Shown here piece by piece: positions 54,231 through 60,698 of a stretch of DNA of 60,698 nt. Origin of the DNA: Clostridia bacterium (GTDB taxonomy: Bacteria > Bacillota > Clostridia > Christensenellales > Borkfalkiaceae); assembly GCA_017507045.1 (NCBI GenBank), contig JAFWBP010000010.1:1-60698 (forward strand), written 5' to 3'. Each line of letters opens with the position of its first letter. Position 1 is the first letter of the stretch. The notes below the pieces were generated by a model, which was given only the letters and a program-made list of their open reading frames with translations, had not been told where the DNA came from and made no database searches. Both the position numbers and the translations under genes were made by a program.

Positions 54231-54293
54231 ACAGTATTTTTTCAACTCGGGAATGAAGCGATGCGAGGGAAGCAAAAAGCACAATGAAAACGC

Positions 54294-54322
54294 TTGCTTT
54301 TTTCCGGCGTTTATGGTATAAT
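54294..54322 (+). promoter_or_regulatory. Promoter of the TM1266-ABC operon
   Basis: TTGCTT (54294-54299), a 17-nt spacer, TATAAT (54317-54322); predicted start near 54329. Confidence 0.7.
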
Positions 54323-54328
54323 GAAAGC

Positions 54329-54428
54329 ACCTGAACGGAAAGGGATTCTAACCGCAAAGGGCGAAAATGAGAAGGTACGCTTTTTCGGCGCGATCTCCTT
54401 TTGCCCTTGCGGCAAGAGGAGTTTTTTT
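54329..54428 (+). promoter_or_regulatory. Terminator/antiterminator leader of unknown ligand
   Basis: Two mutually exclusive structures. Terminator: an 11-bp stem 54395-54405 with 54411-54421 (one G-T), 5-nt loop, seven T at 54422-54428, ending exactly before the start codon and holding the ribosome site AGAGGAG in its 3' arm. Antiterminator: 54352-54372 with 54394-54412, 18 base pairs with two bulges and one mismatch. A small hairpin CGGAAAG/CTAACCG lies upstream (54335-54353). A 23-codon frame with AAGGG before ATG 54367 crosses the switch and could be a leader peptide. No known riboswitch core was recognised. Confidence 0.75.
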
Positions 54429-54716
54429 ATGGAAATGAAAATCAAAAACACTCAACAGCCCTTGGCAGAAAGTGCACACCGTATTTGTGTGCTCACCGTG
54501 ATCGTGGAGGATCGCAGTCAAGCGGCGAAGGTAAACGCATTGCTCTCCGATTACGGCGAATACGTTGTGGGAAGAATGGGAATTCCTTACCGTGAAAAGG
54601 GCGTTTCGGTGCTCTCCGTCGTTCTCGATGCGCCGCCCGCGGCCGTCAACGCGTTAACGGGCAAACTCGGTTGCCTACCGAACGTTGCGGCAAAATCGCT
54701 ATTCAGTAAGATTTAA
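54429..54716 (+). CDS. TM1266-type ACT-fold protein (putative iron-only hydrogenase system regulator)
   Basis: 95 aa. RICVLTVIVEDRSQAAKVN, then GRMGIPYREKGVSVLSVVLDA and ALTGKLGCLPNVAAKSLFSK match the TM1266 family of small ACT-like proteins linked to FeFe-hydrogenase maturation genes. The family's exact role and ligand are not known. Start 54429 uses GAGGAG, which lies inside the leader terminator. An in-frame upstream ATG (54321) overlaps the -10 box and cannot be transcribed. First gene before an ABC importer, which is not the usual hydrogenase context. Confidence 0.82.
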   Translation: MEMKIKNTQQPLAESAHRICVLTVIVEDRSQAAKVNALLSDYGEYVVGRMGIPYREKGVSVLSVVLDAPPAAVNALTGKLGCLPNVAAKSLFSKI

Positions 54717-54768
54717 AGGGTAGCAAGAAACGTGAAAGGGCGAAACGATAAAGAAAAAGGAGTTATTT

Positions 54769-55791
54769 ATGAAAAAAGTTTTTATTACCGTTACAGTAGC
54801 GGCAGTAATGGCGGCAGTTGCAATGAGCGCATCTGCATGTACCTTCAACCTCTCCGGCGGAAAGGGGGGAAACGGCACTACTTACACCGTCTACGCGCCC
54901 GATGGCGCGCCCGCGCTTGCACTTGCAAGCTTTATCAATGAAGCCTCGTCTGCGGAGGCAGATTTGGTCTACGATTACGATTTTCACGTCGTTGCGGCAA
55001 GTACCATCACGGCACAGGTTACGGGTGAAACCCCTGCGGCGGATTTCTGCGTTTTACCCGTGAATATCGCTGCAAACGTGCTGGGCACGGGTGAGAGCTA
55101 CAAAATGCTCGGCACGGTTACGAACGGCAATATGTTCTTTCTTACAACAGGGGAGAATCCTATGCTCACAGAGGCGAATCTGAGCACGCTCGTTGGGAAA
55201 ACGGTTGGCGTAGTACAGCTTCAAAACGTTCCCGGGCTCACCTTTCAATCGGTGCTCATGGAAAAGGGAATTCCCTATCAGATTTTAGGAAACGATACTG
55301 CTATAAATGCAGAGAAGGTGAATCTGCGAGCTTTTGCGGATGCGAGCACGGTAACGCCTGCCGCCGGCTGTGATTACTACCTTTGCCCGGAGCCTGCCGT
55401 AAGCACGAAACTTGCGAACGTGCCCGCATTCAAGCTGGGTGGAAATTTGCAAGAGCTTCATGCCGGCGGTTATCCGCAAGCAGTGCTCGTTGCAAAAAAT
55501 TCCGTGAAGGCGGCTGCGATCAGAGAAGTTATGGCGCAATTTGAAGGAAGTGCGAATTATTTAAAGAATGCCGCACCTGCCGAAGTGCTTTCGTTGCTGG
55601 ATGGGGCGCGCTCGCCCGATCTTACACCCTCTTTTAACGCGGCAAATCTCACGGTCTCCGTCATTGAAAATTGCTCGGTGCGCTTCACGGCAAGTGCCGC
55701 TTGCAAGGCAGCCGTCAACGCTTTCCTCGAGGAGCTGATTGCAGTAAACCCTCAGTTTACAAAAACGGTTTCCGATAAATTCTATTATTGA
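54769..55791 (+). CDS. ABC importer substrate-binding lipoprotein (NMT1/SsuA-like)
   Basis: 340 aa. Lipoprotein signal with box SASAC (Cys at about 24). YTVYAPDGAPALALASFI, VVAASTITAQVTGETPAADFCVLPVNIAANVL and LVGKTVGVVQLQNVPGLTFQSVL follow the pattern of the NMT1/SsuA/TauA family, which binds sulfonates, thiamin precursors, nitrate or other small anions. The ligand cannot be told. AAGGAG precedes the ATG. Co-operonic with permease and ATPase. Confidence 0.87.
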   Translation: MKKVFITVTVAAVMAAVAMSASACTFNLSGGKGGNGTTYTVYAPDGAPALALASFINEASSAEADLVYDYDFHVVAASTITAQVTGETPAADFCVLPVNIAANVLGTGESYKMLGTVTNGNMFFLTTGENPMLTEANLSTLVGKTVGVVQLQNVPGLTFQSVLMEKGIPYQILGNDTAINAEKVNLRAFADASTVTPAAGCDYYLCPEPAVSTKLANVPAFKLGGNLQELHAGGYPQAVLVAKNSVKAAAIREVMAQFEGSANYLKNAAPAEVLSLLDGARSPDLTPSFNAANLTVSVIENCSVRFTASAACKAAVNAFLEELIAVNPQFTKTVSDKFYY

Positions 55792-55821
55792 TCTTCAACC
55801 AGAACGAACATTGTTAACCCT

Positions 55822-56565
55822 ATGAAAAAGAATGCTCTCTTTTCCCTCATAGCCCTCGCATTTTTATGGGCCGTGTGGATAATCGCCTATTTCATCGTGC
55901 GGAATGATTACTTGCTTCCTTCCTTTTGGGATACCTTTTCCGCCATGGGGCAACTCTTTCAAAGTGCCGCTTTTTGGCGCGCGTTTTCCAGCACGCTCCT
56001 GCGTACGCTTTGGGCGTTCCTTGCCTCGCTCGTGCTGGGCGCAGGGCTCGCACTGATCGCCAATCTTCGGACATGGGTACGTGCTTTTCTCTCTCCCATC
56101 ATTTCCGTTTTGAGAACGGTGCCCACGATGGCAATCATTTTGGTGTTGCTGTTATGGACGAATGCGGCAGTTGCGCCGATCATTGTAGCAGCGGTGGTGC
56201 TCCTTCCCGCCTTTTATGCGGCAACGCTTGCAAGCCTCGATGAAGTTACGGCGCGCTACGGCGAGCTTGCCCGATCCTTCAAGGTATCCTCGGCGCGTAG
56301 GGCGTTCAAAATGTACCTGCCTCTCGCTGCTCCCACGGTGCTCGCGCAGGCAGGCTCTATCTTCTCGATGGGGCTAAAAGTTACAATTTCGGGTGAAGTA
56401 CTCGCACAAACGTTCCGAAGCTTGGGCGGCTTGATGCAAGAAGCGCAGATCTACGTGCAGATGCCCCGCCTTCTCGCACTCTCCATCCTTGCCGTAGTGC
56501 TTGGTTTTGTGTTGGAGGGCGCATGCTTTCTTGCCTATAAACTGCTCGTGAGGTGGCGCACATGA
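55822..56565 (+). CDS. ABC importer permease (SsuC/ThiX type)
   Basis: 247 aa, six membrane helices. The cytoplasmic coupling loop is SLDEVTARYGELARSFKVSSARRAFKMYLPLAAPTVLAQ, in the place of the EAA motif of binding-protein-dependent permeases. It forms the channel for the lipoprotein upstream and the ATPase downstream. No strong ribosome site, 30 nt after the preceding gene. Overlaps the ATPase start (ATGA). Confidence 0.9.
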   Translation: MKKNALFSLIALAFLWAVWIIAYFIVRNDYLLPSFWDTFSAMGQLFQSAAFWRAFSSTLLRTLWAFLASLVLGAGLALIANLRTWVRAFLSPIISVLRTVPTMAIILVLLLWTNAAVAPIIVAAVVLLPAFYAATLASLDEVTARYGELARSFKVSSARRAFKMYLPLAAPTVLAQAGSIFSMGLKVTISGEVLAQTFRSLGGLMQEAQIYVQMPRLLALSILAVVLGFVLEGACFLAYKLLVRWRT

Positions 56566-57233
56566 AGCTTACAAACGTAACGAAACGCTACGGCAATAAA
56601 ATTGTGCTTGAAGATATCAACCTTGAAATCCGCGAGGGGGAGATCACTGCAGTGCTTGGCGAGAGCGGCGCCGGAAAAACGACTTTGCTCAACATCCTCT
56701 CTGCCATGACGGAGCACGAGGGAACGCTGGATGAAAAGAAATCTGTTTCCTATCTCTTTCAAGAAGCGAAGCTTTTGCCGCATCTCACCGTGGAAGGGAA
56801 TCTTCGCTTCGTTCTTCCCAAGGCTGAATGGGGAAAAATCGGCGAAATGCTGGCACGCGTAGGGCTGAAGGGAAAGGAGAATCGGTTGCCCGGCACCCTC
56901 TCGGGCGGTGAAAAGCAGCGCGCTGCCATAGCCCGTGCCTTTCTCTTTCCGCACGAGCTGCTTCTCATGGATGAGCCCTTCGCCTCTCTGGATCTCGCGC
57001 TTAAAAAATTACTCATGGAACTGGTTGCCTCCCTGTGGAAGGAAATGCGGCAGACGATCGTTTTCGTCACGCACGACGTTCGTGAAGCGATCCTTCTTTC
57101 TCACCGCGCCCTTGTTTTGAAGGGGGGGAAAATTGTGGGAGATTTTGGCGTAGAGGGCACGCCCTGCCGCGATTTCTTCTCGCATCCGCCCGTGGAACAC
57201 GCTCTCATCCGAACCTTGATGGGAGAAAACTGA
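56562..57233 (+). CDS. ABC importer ATPase (SsuB/ThiZ type)
   Basis: 223 aa. Walker A GESGAGKTTLLN, Q-loop YLFQEAKLLPHLTVEGNL, signature LSGGEKQRAAIARAFL, Walker B LLLMDEPFASLD, switch His FVTHDVREAI. Drives the importer. GAGG precedes ATG 56562, which overlaps the permease stop; the frame from 56553 is the same gene with a less likely start. Confidence 0.93.
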   Translation: MKLTNVTKRYGNKIVLEDINLEIREGEITAVLGESGAGKTTLLNILSAMTEHEGTLDEKKSVSYLFQEAKLLPHLTVEGNLRFVLPKAEWGKIGEMLARVGLKGKENRLPGTLSGGEKQRAAIARAFLFPHELLLMDEPFASLDLALKKLLMELVASLWKEMRQTIVFVTHDVREAILLSHRALVLKGGKIVGDFGVEGTPCRDFFSHPPVEHALIRTLMGEN

Positions 57234-57297
57234 TTCAATATTTCCTTTAAAGATGGCGAGTAAGTCAAGTACTTCAAAATTAACAAAAATATTTACT

Positions 57298-57322
57298 ACA
57301 CCCCTATAAGGGGTGTTTTTTT
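57298..57322 (+). terminator. Terminator of the TM1266-ABC operon
   Basis: A perfect 7-bp ACACCCC / GGGGTGT stem with TATAA loop and T7. Confidence 0.9.
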
Positions 57323-57385
57323 ACTGTTTTGGCTTATATTTCACTTCTAATATAAATCATGGCGCTCTTTTTCATATGCAATTCG

Positions 57386-57467
57386 TTGACAAAATGTCAT
57401 ATAAATGGTAGAATACTGTCATAAATTTTTATTACACTTGTCATTCGGTTTATGACGGATCATGTCA
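57386..57467 (+). promoter_or_regulatory. Promoter and phased TGTCA operator array before the giant protein
   Basis: TTGACA (57386-57391), a 17-nt spacer, TAGAAT (57409-57414). TGTCA half-sites lie at 57395, 57417, 57439 (22 bp apart) and 57463, with inverse copies at 57387 (making the perfect palindrome TGACAAAATGTCA) and 57453 (TGACG). The array spans the promoter and leader. Confidence 0.6.
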
Positions 57468-57486
57468 AACCGAAGAGGGTAACGTG

Positions 57487-60400
57487 ATGAATGGATCGAA
57501 GAAGATAAAAACGGGAAAAGTTTCCATGGCATGGAGCGTTGTCATGAAGTTTATAGCCACGCTTTCCGCACTCGTAATATTGGCAATCGGCGGCCACACG
57601 GCGCTTTCTCTCCTAAAGGAAGGGGAGGGGCTTACCGTTGATCTGGGTTACGGTTCGGCAATTCACGAAGTGGAGGAGGGCGCGCGTTTTTCGCTTGAAA
57701 ATGCCGAAGCCTTTTATGATGTGGATGATGAAAGTGCTCCCGAAACGCACTTCGATGCACATGGCGCCAACAAGCGCGTTGGCATTTTTGCCCGCATCAA
57801 CTGGCAAATCAAACAAGAGAAGCATTGGTATAGCGAGATGTTCTCCACGGTGAATACCATCGTGGCGCAAGAGGTGGAATCGTACCGTCAGTTCGAGGAT
57901 GGGCACCTCATCGCAACGGACATCACAAAGAGCAGCCTCATAAACGGCGCCGATCAATTCTGCTATTTTATCGATGAGAAAAGCGAAGATCTCGGGCTTG
58001 TCGTGTGGCGCAAGCCGGTGGGCGGCGCCTCTACTTGGAGCGGGCTCGATACAGAATGGCAAACGGGCGATCCCTACAGCAGTATGACGATTGCCGATTA
58101 CAAGAAAGAAAACGGGTTACCTGCCTATGAGATGAGCGTATACGTCATCCGTAACGATACCGTTTTAAGTTCTAGTGAAGTAACTCTTACAGAGGATCAT
58201 CTCTATTCCATCACCTACCAACTCAATCCCGCGATCTGGCAGGATGAAAACGGGGATAACCGCGGCGCTACTTCTTATTATGCCAACCAAATGGCATTTT
58301 CAAGCGGCGGCATTGTGGATCCCCAAACGCTGGAATTTGAATCCATCGAAGTAACTTTCGAATTCGATGAAGCCTTTCAAGTGCAGCGCGTTCACATCGA
58401 GGAATCGTACGCCGCCATGTACGGTCCCATCCCCGCGCCCTGCACGGCCATTTCCGATACAACGTATAGCTACGAGCGCGATAAAGCGCATTCCAATGCC
58501 TATCAGGATTACTTCGAGGCATACGAAGATTCCAAAGCAACGGGCGGCGGCGTAAAAGAGCCAACGCCTATGGATGCGCTCCTTTCCATGGCACTTGGCC
58601 TTTTAGAAGAACCCACCTCCTTAAAGCTTGATCTCATGATGGGGGATACTCCGCAAAGCGGTGCACTTTGGATCGATCCCTCGAGGCTCGATCTCACAGA
58701 TCTTGATTTAAGTAATCTTGATATCACGGCGCTTTTAGGCCAGCTTGATTTGCGTTTGCAGCTTTCCGATATCAACCTGTGGCTGGAAAGCTGCACCGCC
58801 TATCTCGAATACGGCGGTATCCGCGGCGCACTTTTGTTAAACGAGCTTATCGGGCTTATAGAAGATTTCACCGCATCCGATGAAGTTGAGGCGCAATCGG
58901 AAGATGGGGCCGATCTTCTTTCCGCCATCATAAACGGCGTATTTACATACGGCGAAGGGCAAGCCTCGCTTCTGTGCGAGCTTCCGCTTCTTGGCACGAC
59001 GGTGCACGCCGATTTCTATTTCCTTCTCAACGAAGAAAACGAAGCTTCTCTCGATCGCATCGAGCTTTCCCTCACGGCAAACGGCACGCCGATCGAAGGT
59101 CAGATCGCCTTCGGCGAGGAAATTCCGCCCGCGCTTGAAGAGGCGCAAAAGGGCGCGTTCATCGAACTTCTGCCCTATGCAGAAAATCTCATCGATCTCT
59201 TCCAATCGCAAGCTCTCCACACGGAGATCGCGTACATGGGTGATGCCTTTGCGCTTGAAGCGGCACTGGAGATCGGCCTTAAACCATTCTCGGTTGGCGG
59301 AACGCTCACCGTAACGCAAACGAAGAGCGGCTCAAAAAAGAGCGTTTCCTTCTTCCATCTCGAAGGAGATATATACGTCGATCTCGATGGCGTGAAGGTG
59401 AAAGTAAATCTTGCGGAAGCTGCCGCGTTCCTTCTTGAATATATCGCAATTCCCACGGAGAGTGAATGTGCGCTCGATCTCGAATCACTCGTGCACGTGA
59501 TTCTTGATCCCGCCTTTGCGGAAAATTTTGCGGTGAGCGAGGCGGAAAATGAACTTCTTATCGTGCTGCGCGGCACCGAACTTTTAGAGGCGCTCGGCGT
59601 AAAATTCGATCTTGGCGAAGTTTCAATCGGCGCATCCGCAGGGCGGCTTACCGCCTCTGTGCTTGGATTAACTGCCGTCGTCACTCCGGGCACTCCCTAC
59701 GGGACGGATGATCCAAAGCAGTACGTTGAAATTCTGCCTTACGTGCAGGGTATCGTTGATCTTTTAGGCAAGGAAAACCTTGCAATTCAGCTTACCTACG
59801 GCGAGGATGGGGAGGATTGGCACGTATCAGCCCACCTCAATTTTAATCTCAAAACGCTCGCTCTTTCGGGCACGGCAGATGTTTCCTACCGAGGCACTTG
59901 CAAGAGAATTACAATCGTCTACGGCGAGGGTGTAATTTTCCTCACGCTCGATGGAATCAAGCTCTCTGCCGATATAGAAAGGGCCGTTACACTTATCAGC
60001 TCTTTCGTTGCGGGTGATGCGTTGCCCGTTGGGGAAGTTGATGCTATCGAACAACTTCTTTCCGTCAACTTTGGCGAATTCATTTCCCTCGGAGAAAGTG
60101 AGAAAACGCTCACGGCAATTCTCAAAGGCAGCGCTCTAATGAAAGCCTTTGGCATTGATTTTGAGCTTGATGAAGTAAATCTTTGTCTCACGAAGGAAGG
60201 AACGATCACCGCCGAAGCACAGGGCGTAACCGTTGAAATCACAGAGGGCAAAGCGCCGGAAGCGGTGGATCCCGAAGAATATATCGCAATCATCCCTTAC
60301 GCAGAGGCAGTATATGAACTCATTGAGAGCGGCTACCTTGCGGCAAGCGTAAGCTACGAAGCGGCAAAGCTTGCTCTTGCAGGAGAAGCAGTAATTGATC

Positions 60401-60698
60401 TGAAAAAGCTCACGGTGAGCGCCGAGCTTTGGGTAACGTACGGAGAAGCAAGTAAAAAGCTTGAGCTCGTGTATGCAGAAGAGGCGGTATACGTGAGTGT
60501 AGAGGGCATGCGTATAAAAGCGAGCGTAGCAGAGCTTGCAGGGTTTATAGCAAGGTTTGCAGAAATTCCTGAAACGGACGTAGAAGCAAACGAACTGCTT
60601 GAAAGCGTGCTTCAATTGGATCTCTCCATGCTCGTAACGATTACGGAAGCGGATGATACGCTTTCCCTTGCGCTGGCAGGTAACGAGCTACTCAAGCT
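57487..60698 (+). CDS. Very large repeat-containing surface protein, 3' end outside the window
   Basis: At least 1070 codons without a stop. Residues about 15-45 are a signal-anchor helix (FIATLSALVILAIGG). Residues about 45-360 form a non-repeated Asp/Glu-rich domain. From about residue 400 the chain is acidic with alternating strands. Three modules of about 187 residues start near IELLPYAENLIDLF (59161), VEILPYVQGIVDLL (59725) and IAIIPYAEAVYELI (60283). Each contains a VDLDGVKVK-like strand pair, an IPxxE turn and a LLEALGVKFDLGEV-like block. GAGGG precedes ATG 57487. No catalytic motif seen. It is probably a secreted or wall-bound structural or adhesive protein; the family is unknown to me. 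Confidence 0.8.
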   Translation, partial: MNGSKKIKTGKVSMAWSVVMKFIATLSALVILAIGGHTALSLLKEGEGLTVDLGYGSAIHEVEEGARFSLENAEAFYDVDDESAPETHFDAHGANKRVGIFARINWQIKQEKHWYSEMFSTVNTIVAQEVESYRQFEDGHLIATDITKSSLINGADQFCYFIDEKSEDLGLVVWRKPVGGASTWSGLDTEWQTGDPYSSMTIADYKKENGLPAYEMSVYVIRNDTVLSSSEVTLTEDHLYSITYQLNPAIWQDENGDNRGATSYYANQMAFSSGGIVDPQTLEFESIEVTFEFDEAFQVQRVHIEESYAAMYGPIPAPCTAISDTTYSYERDKAHSNAYQDYFEAYEDSKATGGGVKEPTPMDALLSMALGLLEEPTSLKLDLMMGDTPQSGALWIDPSRLDLTDLDLSNLDITALLGQLDLRLQLSDINLWLESCTAYLEYGGIRGALLLNELIGLIEDFTASDEVEAQSEDGADLLSAIINGVFTYGEGQASLLCELPLLGTTVHADFYFLLNEENEASLDRIELSLTANGTPIEGQIAFGEEIPPALEEAQKGAFIELLPYAENLIDLFQSQALHTEIAYMGDAFALEAALEIGLKPFSVGGTLTVTQTKSGSKKSVSFFHLEGDIYVDLDGVKVKVNLAEAAAFLLEYIAIPTESECALDLESLVHVILDPAFAENFAVSEAENELLIVLRGTELLEALGVKFDLGEVSIGASAGRLTASVLGLTAVVTPGTPYGTDDPKQYVEILPYVQGIVDLLGKENLAIQLTYGEDGEDWHVSAHLNFNLKTLALSGTADVSYRGTCKRITIVYGEGVIFLTLDGIKLSADIERAVTLISSFVAGDALPVGEVDAIEQLLSVNFGEFISLGESEKTLTAILKGSALMKAFGIDFELDEVNLCLTKEGTITAEAQGVTVEITEGKAPEAVDPEEYIAIIPYAEAVYELIESGYLAASVSYEAAKLALAGEAVIDLKKLTVSAELWVTYGEASKKLELVYAEEAVYVSVEGMRIKASVAELAGFIARFAEIPETDVEANELLESVLQLDLSMLVTITEADDTLSLALAGNELLK

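Noticed and set aside
54321..54428. N-terminal extension of the TM1266-type protein from ATG 54321
   Set aside because: The ATG overlaps the -10 box, so it precedes the predicted transcript start, and the region forms the switch structures instead.

Overview
The window looks like a chromosomal segment of a spore-forming member of the Clostridia, probably an uncultured gut lineage. Evidence for this: a Spo0A homologue; the ftsK/spoIIIE-rimO-pgsA-cinA-recA gene order; rny, luxS, TadA, RlmH, a two-subunit class I fumarase, BioY and an iron-only-hydrogenase-type regulator; strong AGGAGG ribosome binding sites; TTGACA-17-TATAAT promoters; and small genes with sporulation-like promoter motifs. No phage, IS element or CRISPR array was found. 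The assignment to Clostridia is inference; no 16S gene is present.

Left edge (1-1406): an Rhs/YD-repeat fragment without a start codon runs off the window. Upstream of it, on the same strand, are two small unknown genes behind a sigma-A promoter, a SAM-clan riboswitch lacking helix P4, and a terminator/antiterminator. A tRNA-Arg(CCU) follows.

1590-16780 is mostly core genes on the + strand: glutamate dehydrogenase, a DUF368/PopT lipid-carrier transporter, an ABC-F protein, and Spo0A with a receiver that has lost its phosphorylatable Asp. The ftsK-rimO-pgsA-cinA-recA-nadE run follows. NadE appears to lack its glutaminase Cys.

16780-30245 mixes accessory and core genes: tRNA-Ala, a collagen-like exosporium-type protein, a MacB-like ABC exporter, RNase Y, two BspA-type leucine-rich-repeat lipoproteins flanking an unknown secreted protein, a Gly/Cys-rich repeat protein, and YitT.

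30232-46293 is housekeeping: LuxS, fumarase, a CPBP protease, RlmH, an M14 peptidase, TadA, a second ABC-F protein, a PflX-type radical SAM protein, MetK, BioY, malic enzyme, Prs, Pth and Mfd. Two of these genes (CPBP and PflX-like) have -10 boxes exactly 6 nt before their start codons and so look leaderless.

46482-60698: a foldase-like lipoprotein, UppP, a 50-aa YjzC-like protein and a four-helix ferritin-like protein (both with sporulation-like promoters), and a two-component system with a membrane-anchored surface protein. Then comes an operon of a TM1266-type ACT protein and an ABC importer, preceded by a terminator/antiterminator leader of unknown ligand. Last is a very large surface protein with about 187-aa repeats, cut by the window end.

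Shared themes: lipid-carrier recycling (PopT, UppP), the SAM cycle (MetK, LuxS, the SAM-clan riboswitch), and sporulation (Spo0A, collagen-like and coat-like proteins). All functional calls come from reading the sequence and recalled family motifs; no database search was run.
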